64,000 bases of DNA from positions 257,608-321,607 of the forward strand of contig JAAGOF010000066.1 in NCBI GenBank assembly GCA_010645155.1. Reading direction: 5' to 3'. Made by a program: the position numbers and the translations under genes. Under the pieces are notes generated by a model, which saw only the letters and a program-made list of their open reading frames with translations, was not told the origin of the DNA and made no database searches. This DNA comes from Tigriopus japonicus. Lineage: Eukaryota; Arthropoda; Copepoda; Harpacticoida; Harpacticidae. Below, one piece after another: positions 54,574 to 64,000 of this stretch; position 1 is the first letter of the stretch, and each line of letters opens with the position of its first letter.

Positions 54574-54862
54574 CAGGGGGTCGGCAACCACTCTTGCGTC
54601 AAGGACCTCCAAATTTGATTACATGTTGTAAAGGGTCCGCCAAACAGACTTTGGTAGGTTCAGACGCCAACAAATTAATGACCAAAGAGCTTTGGGCCTA
54701 CGAGCACAGTACCATGAATGTCTCGCAGGCCCACTTTTTTGGACTTTCCGTATAGCTCCTGGGCCCACCAAAGACCAACCTTGGGCCCACTTTTTTGGAC
54801 TTTCCGTATAGCTCCTGGGCCCACCAAAGACCAACCTTGGGCCCACTGGTTGCCTACCCCTG
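54574..54862. mobile_element. hAT-type MITE, GGTCGGCAACC family, with internal 56-bp tandem duplication
   Basis: Left CAGGGGGTCGGCAACC, right GGTTGCCTACCCCTG. A 56-bp unit starting GCCCACTTTTTTGGACTTTC is present twice in perfect tandem (about 54730-54841). The other family copies have it once. No convincing target duplication at the flanks. Confidence 0.8.
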
Positions 54863-55730
54863 TGCTACGATATCTTAAAAGGAAGATGTTGTTCTCCCAG
54901 CAACCAAATCCGACCCCCAATATTCGGCAAATGAACATGAGAAGAGGCAAATCCTTTGTTATGGTTTAATCATAATACTCAATAGCTTATATGTTATTAC
55001 CATGCCATCAATGTAAAAATAATGTTCAATGAAATGTGGAACAACCAGATCTAAAAAAAACTTGGGACAGTCATTTAGCGGAGAAATGCCAATATGTCCC
55101 TCTTGTATAAAAGGTTCTTAAACTGAGGCAAGGCCCTTAAGTTGAAGTTGAAGTTTAACTTTTCATAAATATAAGCCGTTATAGTAGTAGGATTGATTCT
55201 TGTAATATTATCAATGGAATGGTGATCGAGTCGAGCACTCCCTCTTCCAAATATTTTGTTAACAACAAAACGTGCAAAATCTACTTTGTCGAAGAATTAT
55301 TTGAAAGTGTCTATTCCTTGTCAAGGATGGATCGTTTTCTCAGTTTCAAGAACTGCCCAGAACTGCTTACCCTAAATCGCTGGTGTAGCAAAATCATTCA
55401 TATGGTAAAGCTAATATTATTATCTTTCATACTTTTACAATAACGAAAGTTGATTCCTTGTAACGTCACAAAGGGAATGCCTATTGATAGATTCGATTTA
55501 GAATTTGTCTTTCCGTGGATATCACGAAAGAGTTTCGTAATTTTCCTTCAAGTGCAAGAAGTAAAGTTTCATTTACATTACCATTTTTCAAATCATTTGA
55601 CAATAGATTACATTTCTTTTGCCAACAATACCAGATCCTGCTTCCTTGACTTTAAAAGCTGTTCCTTTTCAGCAAAAGATCACTTGTAATTCAGACGTGA
55701 ACTCACCAATCAAGCACAACTACAAGCAAC
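54863..55730. other. Intergenic; upstream region of peptide gene 2
   Basis: No gene recognised. Similarity to the upstream regions of peptide genes 1 and 3 begins only at about 55676 (ATCACTTGTAATTCAG), roughly 55 bp before the start codon. A CTTTAAAAG at 55648-55656 is at a plausible distance to act as a substitute TATA box. Confidence 0.4.
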
Positions 55731-56144
55731 ATGATGAAGTCCTATCTCTTTCCCGTGATTTTGGCCTTGTTTGGATTCACCCTGTTGTCCATGTCCATGG
55801 CCACGCCCACTGAACCCGAGGATCCCATTCCCGAAGAAGCCCAGGAATACGTCCACACCGAGGTGAAATTGGCCGATGAAGATGACGACGATGACGACTT
55901 TGAGGATGACGGTGACGACGATGACGTGCCTGCCGTTGGAGATAGGTAAAGGGCATACATTTCATTCATGACTTTCAAAAAGAACCAAACAAGACCAAAG
56001 TATTTCCCTTCTAGGATTTTCCCGAGACTTTGGTGCCGAATCAGATGCGCCCCAATCTGCGCTGCCAATCCCAATGGAACTTGCGTGTGCACCAAGTTTT
56101 TCTTCGTCTTTCCGATCTTTTCCATTAGACTTCCTTGTGCTTGA
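55731..56144 (+). CDS. Secreted acidic-propiece, cationic six-cysteine peptide, gene 2
   Basis: Exons 55731-55945 and 56015-56144, 69-bp intron, 114 aa, starting MMKSYLFPV. Same layout as gene 1, with a longer acidic run (ADEDDDDDDFEDDGDDDD). In exon 2 the differences from gene 1 are silent except one Leu to Phe change (KFFLVF to KFFFVF); all six cysteines and basic residues are kept. The intron and the 5' flank are unrelated to those of genes 1 and 3. If the intron is retained, the donor itself gives a stop (AGG TAA) directly after Gly-Asp-Arg. AATAAA at 56152-56157. Confidence 0.82.
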
Positions 56145-56261
56145 GTAATGCAATAAAAGTTTTGATTCATTTCTTCACCTGACCTGATCATTTAAACTCT
56201 CATTATGTCAATAGTTTTACTAATTTTTGGTATTGTATGAAATAAAATTCGATTGTATGTA

Positions 56262-57361
56262 AAAAGGTCGCAAACAAAACGTTCACAAGTAAATAGGTCA
56301 CGAGAAAAAAAGGTCACAGTAATAAGGTCACAGTGTAAAACGGTCACGGTGAAAAAATATTTTTTTTCCATGGATATACAGGGTGGCTGATAAAATGCGA
56401 AACACCACATCTTTAAAATGCGAAAAAAGAGCTTAATATTAGGAATTTTGGGGTGTTCCTTCTTTTGAAATTCCCACAGCGCCATGTCTCATTGCTTGTA
56501 CTACCCATAATGAGTGTCAAGATTCCTTTGACCATTTTTTGGACAATTGAATGTCCTCCTCCCTGTCAACATTCAGGCCTTTGTTTCTCCATCCAGACAT
56601 TAAGCCTTTGGACTTTGCCATGTATAAAATGGTGAAGACGAAAGCCTGAGCAAAGCCAAGGTAGAGAAAAGCCGACCTCATGGCCCTCGCTGAGCCAGTG
56701 TGGCCCGAGGGATGCGAGCCAATTGCGAGGCAGTTCCAAGGCAAATGGAGGCTATTGTCAAGGCCATAGGTGGCCATGTCGAATGAAAATTAAATTGTGA
56801 TAAGTGGAGATGTTGCAAATGTCGATGAAGCTATGTAATAGCCGGGTTTAGCATTACTTTTATCGGCAATTCATAAATTAGCATGTTTCGAATTTTGTCA
56901 GCTCCCCTATATTTTTGTGTTTCACCCGGAATTTCTCTGAAGCCCACAGGTAGATATTTAAAGAAGGGTGTAATTTTGACTCCAGAAGGGTTAGGGAATA
57001 CCCTCCTTCATAGTCCGCCAGGTTTGGGGCATTTCTCGGGACCATTGCCCTGAGAAATGTTGGGAATGATTTCCATTTGACTTACAGGGCCTTTGCCTTG
57101 GCATAACTGTGTTTCAACAGGTAAATCTTATAGTCCTGTGGGACAATCTTCAACCAAGAAAGATACAAGGGTCTCTGTTTTCTCCCCCTTGGCTGCCCTT
57201 GGAGCTGCGTGGGTCTTTGACCTTTCTGGTGCGACCTTTTTATTGTGACCTATTTACCTTGTGACCTTTTTACCGTGACCTATTTATCTTGTGACCTTTT
57301 TACTGTGACCGTTTTACGGTGACCTTTTTACCTTGTAACCTATTCATTGCGCACCTAATAT
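56262..57361. mobile_element. Foldback-like element with arms of iterated GTGACC units
   Basis: The left arm (56262-56360) consists of AAGGTCACxGTAAAA-type units. The right arm (57235-57361) consists of the inverted unit, alternating GTGACCTTTTTACC (14 bp) and GTGACCTATTTACCTT (16 bp) in at least seven copies. Arms built from internal repeats recall Foldback elements. The centre includes a mariner-like remnant (56378-56908). Related solo array at 11350-11490. Confidence 0.6.
56378..56908 (+). mobile_element. Mariner-like remnant with decayed transposase end
   Basis: Left end TA then CAGGGTGGCTGATAAAATGC. The right end in reverse complement, TAGGGGAGCTGACAAAATTC, is a decayed inverted repeat. 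A fragment around 56593-56646 reads PDIKPLDFAMYKMVKTKA before a stop, matching the C-terminal part of the catalytic core of mariner-superfamily transposases (PDLNPLD motif). The rest is broken by stops. Confidence 0.55.
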
Positions 57362-58133
57362 TTAACGTTCACAGACGCGGCTAATCATATTTTTCTAGCT
57401 TAGTTCTCGGGTTCGGACAATTACTTAAGTTGTTTATTTGCTAGTAGTGATGTGACTTGGGCGCTTGGGCAAGCTTTTTTTCGTGACATCGTACACCGGG
57501 GTCGCCAATTTACCTTCAGTGAAATGGTATTCCCTTCTCCCTACCTATCTTCATAAACCGGTTTTTCATTAAGAAGCACAGAAACGCGCCCCTGACTTTT
57601 GTAACTTTGGATCAGGGTTGCAAATTTACCTCAAATTTGTGTTTGCTTGAGTTGGTTAGCAAAGCACAAAATCTCACTTAAGCGACCCTACCTTGCAACC
57701 TCCCGTGAAAAAACTTGCCCAAGCCCAGATTTCACATCACCATTTGCTAGTACAAGAAGCACGGAAATCATGGAGTGGGAGGCAAGCAATGAGAATTATG
57801 ATTTCCAGCAGAAACGAAGCATTTGCGTTCTTCTGCAAATGAGACCTGGCTTGCATTGAGAAGAACACGTATTTTAAATTTCAGCCCAATTGAATGCCGG
57901 AGTGAAAAGTTAGCCCTTCTCAAACTTATGTACTGAAGAGAGCATAGCGTGAATGAACTCGCCCTTTTGTGGTAAAACGATTACCACAAAAGGGCAAGTT
58001 CATTCAATCTCGGTAGGATTTGCACTGATCTTTGAGAGAGCAGAACTTTCGACTCCGACGTTCGATTGAGCTGAAAATTGAAATACGTACTCTTGTCAAC
58101 ATATGCAAGGTCTCATTTGCAGAAGAACGTGAA

Positions 58134-58247
58134 TGTTCCATTCTCTTGTTCTGTTCGAACGCTGATTGACAGCTTTGGTTTTGCTCAATAAATGTTACTC
58201 GAACTAGAGTCGTCTTACAGACAACATGTCTGTTCCCGAACATAACA
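58134..58247 (+). repeat. 5' LTR
   Basis: 114 bp, TGTTCCATTC...GAACATAACA. Contains AATAAA at 58187-58192. Identical by eye to the 3' LTR. Confidence 0.93.
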
Positions 58248-58265
58248 TGGCACAATCGGTATGAG
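58248..58265 (+). promoter_or_regulatory. Primer-binding site
   Basis: TGGCACAATCGG starts at the base after the LTR; TGG pairs with the CCA end of a tRNA. I cannot name the tRNA from sequence alone. Confidence 0.6.
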
Positions 58266-58386
58266 CCGCAATATCATGCGGTTAACGGACCACGCTCTAC
58301 CACGACTGCAACTAACTCAACGACACATCTGATACCATTTGATCGTTCCTTATTAACTCATTCGCACGCAACTGCCCGAGGTTCCC

Positions 58387-61300
58387 ATGGCTACCGCGAT
58401 GCCGAAAGGTGGGGAAAAGATATCTGAGATGAAGACCAACTCGACGTCAACGGAGGGCTCCATGACGTCTGTGGAGAAAGTTGCCTCTCTTCGTTTTTCC
58501 ATACGATCACACAGAGGCCATTTCACGAGAGAATGGACGTTTCTTAAACACATTGCCGCTGGAGAATTTCCCGATCCTGTTCGCATGAATGCTCTCGTCG
58601 ACGGCCTTCAGGTTCGTATAGAAAAAATCGCCGACATAGCTGATACAATTGTTGATATGAATCCTGAGGCTGGTCTTGAGCACAAGCCCATTATAGACGA
58701 GCTTATGGATCACCTTGGGGAAGCAGGTCGCCTAGCATCATCAGCAGGACGAAGCCGATTGCAAAATGAAGGTATTCCAGGCCGTCTTGGTCATTTCAAA
58801 CCAGGCAGTGCTCTTAGGCCTCCAATATTGTCATAAGAATCTACCCCACATGAAATGAGAGAGTGGATCAACAAATTCAAGGCTTTTCACGCGGCATCTA
58901 ACATGTCAACCTTAGGCATAGATGAAGAAAAGGAGTACCTTCTTAGTCGTATTGAGGGGTCCCTTGCAACCACTCTTCGAGGGAATTTCCAAACCGCGGC
59001 ATCAATAGCAGATTGCTTCCGTTTGTTGGAGGCACGATTTTTGGAACTTCATCCATTGTTTCGGCGACGTCTGAGTTGGTTTGAACAGAAGAAAGAACGC
59101 GGCCAAAAACTTATCGATTTTTACCACAAGTTGCGTAGCATTGGCGAAGAAGCTGAGCTTGACAAGCTGGATATTGATGATCTTCATATGTTTCAGTCAA
59201 TCTACGCCTGCAGAAATGAACCAGAACTATTTTTTAAACTCTTGGATGTTCAAAATCCGAGTCTTGCAGACATTCTCGCGACTGGCACGGCCTTTGAATC
59301 CGCCAAGGAAACTCAACAAGTTGCATCTCCTAGTGCTTTTGCTGATGCCATTCGTCAAGACAGGTGCGATAGATGTGGCAGCTCATCACATCATCGCAGC
59401 ATCTGCTCAGCAAGAGATGTACGTTGCACAGAATGCGACAGAGTCGGGCATTTGGCGCGCGTTTGTCGACGAGGACGTCCAAGTTCATCTTATCGGCCAC
59501 GTTCCACATTCCGTAATCGCACACCAGAGGAAACTGCACGAACGCATCGTGATACAAACCCTCGTTATAATGGGAGTTTATCTTCAGCCCGGATTTCTGC
59601 TGTTACTTCAACAAGAGACTCTCCAGACGTGGAACTTTTTTGCGATTTCCCACGGGGGTTTTCAACCAAATTGCTCGCTATTGCTGATACAGGTGCGTCA
59701 CGCACTGTTATTCCAGCCTCTGTTCTTCCAAGGGATGTTACTCCTTCATACTCACAAACCCGTTTACTAGCTGCAAATGGGACCACTCTCAACAATGCGG
59801 GCTCCATTTCCTTTATGGCATCAGCCCGCAATGGACCGACTGTACCTATCAACGCTACTGTCTCCACCGATCTTGCAGGTCCTGCTCTAGTGAGCTGGCA
59901 AGATCTTGTGGCGCTAGACATTCTACCCGAGGCATTTCCATCCGTCATTAATCGCGCAAAAGCCTACACTAACTCAGTTGGAGAACTTGACGGCAGACAT
60001 GATGGTGAACACGAAAATCAAGAGGACATCTTCTTTGATTGTGTTGAGATCAATACAGTTTCGAAGGGGCCTCCATTTGGAGATTGCCGTAGCATTATGA
60101 TGCCCGATGATCTTGCCCAAGTTAAAGAGGACTATGATGATATTTTGGTTACATCTCTTGGCGAAGCTTCCGGTTCTATTAAGGGAGCTAAAATGAAGAT
60201 AGAGCTCGACTCTAAAATCAACATCAAACCATGCCAGGTGAATACTGCACGCCCTATTCCAATACATTATCAAGCAATGTCAGACAATCTAACGCGTGAA
60301 CTTCTTTCAGCAAAAGCTATCGAAAAAGTCACTTGGCCCACCAGATGGTGCTCACCTGCTCACTTTGTTGGCAAACCCGGAGGCAAAAATGTAAGACTTG
60401 TCACCGATTACCGTCAGCTTTACAAAGCAGTGAAGAGACCTGTACATCCGTTCTCATCTGTTCCAGACCTTATCCGACAAATTAACCCAAACTCTCGTTG
60501 GTTTGCAAAGTTAGACGCGGTACACGGGTACTTTCAAGTTCCTCTTGACAATGAAAGTGCTGATCTCACAACATTCCTCCTACCCTCCGGGCGTTATCGT
60601 TATCGTGTTGCCCCAATGGGACTTAGTTCAAGTTCTGATGAATTTAATATCCGAACGGATGCTGTTGTTACAAACCTACCTTGGCAACTAAAAATTGTGG
60701 ATGACATGTTGATCCAAGCCCCAACCCAGGCTATTCTCTTCTCTCGCCTTCGCATCGTCCTTGAGCGTTGTCGGACAGCAGGCATCAAGCTATCTTTGGC
60801 CAAACTTGAAGTTGGACAATCGGTTAAATTTGCCGGATTTCTTGCCACCTCGGAGGGAATAAAACCGGACCCTTCAAAACTATCGTCCATCAAGAACTTT
60901 CAACGACCTGCAAACGTATCAGAACTAAAATCTTTTTTGGGACTAGCCAACCAACTTGCTTATTTTCTGCCTGATCTCGCTCATTCTTCCGTTCACCTTC
61001 GGGAACTTCTCAAAAAATCGAATGCCTTCGTGTGGTTGGAGGTCCATGAAAACGAGTTCAATTTCACGAAGAAGCTCCTCTGTTCTTCTGCTGTGGTTCA
61101 ACCATTCAATCCTGAACTCACCACCGAACTCCTGACCGATGCATCACGCCTCCACGGGTTGGGATATGCACTTATACAACGGGATTCAAATTCCCGCCCA
61201 AGATTGATCCAATGCGGGTCGTGTTCGTTAACTCCTGCGCAAAGAAACTATGCTACAATAGAATTAGAGTGTTCGGAAATAGTGTGGGCAATCTCAAAAT

Positions 61301-62784
61301 GTGATTTTTACCTTCGCGGGATGGCGTCATTCTCGATCATCACCGATCATCGTCCCCTCCTCGGAATATTTGAAAAACCACTCAGCGCCTTGAGCAATGA
61401 CAGGCTCCAACGCATGAGAGAACGTCTCCTCATGTACTCTTTCGTTGTGACTTGGTCAGCGGGAAAATCTCATAGCATTGCTGATGCTTTGAGCAGGGCA
61501 CCTTACTTTCCGGCAGATCCATCACAAGAAATTGAAGTTTGCGCAACTATAGATGTCGAAGATCCGGCGATGGACATTATCAAAAATAACGTCGACTTTG
61601 AATACGATAACTTGCGGAAATGTGTTTCGCAAGGTGAGTTGTCGGCCGATTTGAGCCCATATAAGGGCGTTTTTGACAGTCTCCGCCTTGAACACGGCTT
61701 CTTGGTGTCAGGCTCTCGGATTGTTGTTCCCCGTCCTGCCAGAAAGGTGATACTTGATCTTCTCCACGAATCTCACTCGGGGATGACTAAAACTTGCGAA
61801 TTGGCTCGTCAGCTCTACTTCTGGCCAGGAATGACAAACGAAGTGAGACTCCGAGTGGCTGGTTGCTCCATTTGTTTATCGGCTCTTCCTTCCCTTTCTC
61901 CTGAACCCATTCTCTCTGATGTTGCCACGTATCCCATGGAAAAAGTCTCGGTGGATCTATTTGATTTAGAGGGCAAATCTTTTTTAGTCCTCGTAGACCA
62001 ATTCAGCGGCTTTCCATTCGTCGCTAGATTAAAAGTGACCTCTACATCGGAGGTATGCCAGACACTTCTCGGATGGTTCTGGGAATATGGATTTCCAGTT
62101 TATATTAAGAGCGACAACGGGCCTCAATTCCGTCAACGATTTGGAGAATTTTGCCGCTCATTTCACATTCGCCATAATAAGTCCTCGCCTTACCACCCGC
62201 GAAGCAATGGGTTAGCGGAAGCTGCCGTGAAATCCATGAAATCCTTACTGAAAAAGCTTGATCTCAAAGACCCGGTGTTTCGCTCTGCTCTACTTTCATG
62301 GCGCAACACGCCACGAGCTGACGGTTATAGCCCAGCCTTTACATTTTTTGGCCGTCATCTTCGTGGTCTTCTCCCTGATGCACGTCCACCCCCCACACCG
62401 AATCAGAGCTTTGTTCAAGCCCGTGCTCGTTCCCGAGCTACCTCAATCCACACCAAAGGGGGAAAAGAATTGCCCCTCTTTCAACCGGGGGATTCTGTCA
62501 TTTTTCAATCGCCGCTTGATAAGAATTGGTCAACTGGCGGTATTATCATCAAATCATTTCAAAATGGACGCTCCTATTTGTTGGACACGCCCGGTGGGCG
62601 TTTCCGCCGCAACCGGAGATTTCTTCGTTGCGATACATCTGTTACTTCTTTCGCAACACCACAAAACGACTTATCCTCTTCTGGCGATTTCTTTCCTTGT
62701 CACCGCAGCCGCAATCGCCGCCGCAGCCTCCGTGTTAGAGCCAGGCGGGAAGTTCGTTTCGATGACCGGGTGCGATTCATTTAA
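58387..62784 (+). pseudogene. Gag-Pol polyprotein of the LTR retrotransposon, one in-frame TAA
   Basis: One frame of 1465 codons, interrupted once by TAA at 58834-58836. The parts before (149 aa) and after (from about 58837; next ATG 58855) are in the same frame. Gag has two CX2CX4HX4C knuckles (CDRCGSSSHHRSIC; CTECDRVGHLARVC, about 59364-59470). Aspartic protease has DTGAS near 59690. Reverse transcriptase has VTDYRQL, FAKLDAVHGYFQVPL and the catalytic VDDM near 60700. RNase H follows (LLTDAS; ITDHRPL; ADALSRAP). Integrase has an H2C2 zinc module (HESHSGMTKTC...CSIC) and a DD35E core (VDLF; SDNGPQF; GLAEAA), ending in a basic tail. Gene order with integrase last is Ty3/gypsy. No envelope gene is present. 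The TAA sits in the N-terminal part of Gag. It may be a recent mutation or a suppressible stop. Confidence 0.9.
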
Positions 62785-62930
62785 CTCTGCTCTTTTTAAT
62801 GACATCATTCTATGCTGTGTTCCACTTAAGGCGTTACTTGTTCATCTTTGCCGTTTATCCCTAGCCAAGTTCTCCTTGCCCTAGCGAATAGTCAGTTGAC
62901 TTTGAAACGCGGGGTTTTTAAACATGTTTT

Positions 62931-62949
62931 GAGAGGGGGGGGAAGGAGA
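62931..62949 (+). promoter_or_regulatory. Polypurine tract
   Basis: An uninterrupted 19-base run of A and G, including nine consecutive G at its core, ends exactly at the 3' LTR. It primes plus-strand DNA synthesis in LTR elements. Confidence 0.88.
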
Positions 62950-63063
62950 TGTTCCATTCTCTTGTTCTGTTCGAACGCTGATTGACAGCTTTGGTTTTGC
63001 TCAATAAATGTTACTCGAACTAGAGTCGTCTTACAGACAACATGTCTGTTCCCGAACATAACA
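62950..63063 (+). repeat. 3' LTR
   Basis: 114 bp, identical to the 5' LTR; followed by target duplication GTGAA at 63064-63068. Confidence 0.93.
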
Positions 63064-63532
63064 GTGAAGAAATCATTATTCTCATTGCTAGCCTCCCACT
63101 CCATGATTCTAGTACTTCTTGGCTAGTACCACGACGTAGTGTTTCCAGTTTCTATCAAATATAATGCATGATATTTAGTATTGCTGGTATACCTACCCTT
63201 TTTAACAATGATAAACTTCCGAGTCAAAACTGGCAGCACTCCTGGTTCGAAACACATCACCGCTAAATAAATCCTGTGCATGAGCTAACCCTGATGTAAT
63301 TTTTGACATCACCGATAATTTTCCGCTAATGATTCAAAGGAATATGTAGTTCAGATTTTTGAGGGCTATTCCCCGTCGTCATTAACAAAGAGAGCAAATG
63401 GAATGTCTGGATGAAAGTTTGACAAATGCAAGAAATGATCTGTGCCAAGATTGCCTGCAAACTACCATTTCACAAAGATTAAGGGCCTATTGTAATTTTT
63501 ATGTAATCGATTCAAGGTCCTGATTTCTTCAC

Positions 63533-63539
63533 TATAAAA
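63533..63539 (+). promoter_or_regulatory. TATA box of peptide gene 3
   Basis: TATAAAA with the same surroundings and distance to the start codon as in gene 1. Confidence 0.7.
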
Positions 63540-63613
63540 CTTTCACTTTCATTGTGTGAGAATCACTTGCAATTCAGCAGTGAACCCACCGATCAAGCAC
63601 AACTACAAGCAAC

Positions 63614-64000
63614 ATGATGAAGTCCTATCTCTTTCCCGTGATTTTGGCCTTGTTTGGATTCACCCTGTTATCCATGTCTGTGGCCACGCCCACTGAACCC
63701 GAGGATCCCATTCCCGAAGAAGCCCAGGAATACGTCCACACCGAGGTGAAATTGGCCGATGAAGATGACGACGTTGAGGATGACGGTGATGACGATGATG
63801 TGCCTGCCGTTGGAGATAGGTGAGAGATGAACTTAAATCTAACAATCACTTAAAAACACGATGAATAACAATAATTATAATTTGTAGGATTTTCCCGAGA
63901 CTTTGGTGCCGAATCAGATGCGCCCCAATCTGCGCTGCCAATCCCAATGGAACATGCGTCTGCACCAAGTTTTTCCTTGTCTTTCCCATCTTTTCCATTA
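63614..64000 (+). CDS. Secreted acidic-propiece, cationic six-cysteine peptide, gene 3 (cut by window end)
   Basis: Exon 1 is 63614-63819, intron 68 bp, exon 2 from 63888 and running off the window. 106 codons of a probable 111-aa precursor are visible; the last cysteine and stop lie outside. It differs from gene 1 in having ATGATG at the start and one Asp to Val change in the acidic run (ADEDDDVEDDGDDDD). The visible part of the mature peptide is identical. Promoter, intron and flanks match gene 1, so genes 1 and 3 are the younger duplicate pair. Confidence 0.82.

Larger units (their letters stand above)
58134..63063 (+). mobile_element. Ty3/gypsy-type LTR retrotransposon, nearly intact
   Basis: 4930 bp with two identical 114-bp LTRs (58134-58247, 62950-63063) that begin TG and end CA, and a 5-bp target duplication GTGAA (58129-58133, 63064-63068). 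A primer-binding site directly follows the left LTR, and a purine tract precedes the right LTR. Coding order is Gag with zinc knuckles, protease, reverse transcriptase, RNase H, integrase. Identical LTRs imply a recent insertion. LTRs of 114 bp are unusually short. Confidence 0.94.
57744..63128. mobile_element. Foldback element, GGAGTGGGAGGC family, copy B, split by the LTR retrotransposon
   Basis: Left arm (57744-57845): GAAATCATGGAGTGGGAGGC..., GCAAATGAGACC. Right arm: GGTCTCATTTGCAGAAGAAC at 58109-58128, then, after the retrotransposon, GAAATCATTATTCTCATTGC and GCCTCCCACTCCATGATTCT to about 63128. Its centre is a long hairpin (CTTTTGTGGTAA / TTACCACAAAAG, 57970-57991). Without the insertion it would be about 450 bp. 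Confidence 0.75.
63190..64000 (+). repeat. Segmental duplication unit carrying peptide gene 3 (partner 47422-48235)
   Basis: Begins at TACCTACCC and follows the 47.4 kb unit to the window end. Immediately upstream (63143-63190) is a stretch similar to 44428-44482 instead, marking the duplication breakpoint. It starts about 60 bp after the foldback element that hosts the retrotransposon. Confidence 0.87.

Noticed and set aside
59081..59770. 229-codon frame inside the retrotransposon, and others at 62258-62884 and 59565-59948.
   Set aside because: Out-of-frame shadows of the Gag-Pol frame; they lack motifs, while the main frame carries all catalytic residues.
47851..63616. The three peptide genes are spaced almost equally (7880 and 7883 bp), suggesting a regular tandem array.
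   Set aside because: The intervening DNA is not homologous: one interval has a Tc1 element and older repeats, the other a foldback element and a 4.9 kb retrotransposon. Equal spacing is coincidence.

Overview
This is animal genomic DNA: AT-rich, with spliced genes carrying GT-AG introns, TATA boxes, AATAAA polyadenylation signals and very many DNA transposons. Short 60-70 bp introns, a TATA/initiator promoter and a MYRF-type protein fit an arthropod. A copepod or other crustacean is my guess, not something the sequence proves. Five gene families can be assembled exon by exon with consistent phases.

Layout. 1-2.1 kb: no gene seen. 2.1-12.6 kb (+): a leucine-rich-repeat (LRR) protein gene in nine exons (first one non-coding), with a DD37D mariner-type transposon in one intron. 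12.7-17.3 kb: intergenic, with a second, more decayed copy of that transposon. 17.3-21.2 kb (+): a three-exon Ly6/uPAR-type GPI-anchored protein gene whose introns hold a pogo/Tigger-like deletion element and a hAT MITE nested inside a TA-flanked MITE. 24.4-31.4 kb (+): a complete nine-exon myelin regulatory factor (MYRF) homologue, 1239 aa, with nuclear localisation signal, Ndt80-like DNA-binding domain, self-cleaving Ser-Lys domain, transmembrane segment and Thr-rich luminal tail. 31.5-32.4 kb (-): a calponin-homology (CH) domain gene, tail to tail with MYRF. 32.5-47.4 kb: mostly repeats, including a 1062-bp hAT-type element with a perfect 8-bp target duplication, plus one possible small gene. 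47.4-64 kb: three copies of a small secreted-peptide gene, separated by a Tc1 element, foldback elements and a nearly intact Ty3/gypsy-type LTR retrotransposon.

The most interesting item is the three-copy peptide family. Exon 1 encodes a signal peptide and a very acidic Asp/Glu run ending in Gly-Asp-Arg. Exon 2 encodes a 42-residue peptide with six cysteines, five basic residues and no acidic ones. This is the architecture of a precursor whose acidic propiece neutralises a cationic, disulfide-rich effector, such as an antimicrobial peptide. I do not recognise the family.

The repeats are layered. The LTR element (identical 114-bp LTRs, 5-bp target duplication) sits in one arm of an older foldback element. 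The Tc1 element sits in an older MITE. A foldback element interrupts a dispersed repeat. This gives relative ages for several insertions. The host genes are not otherwise functionally linked as far as the sequence shows.
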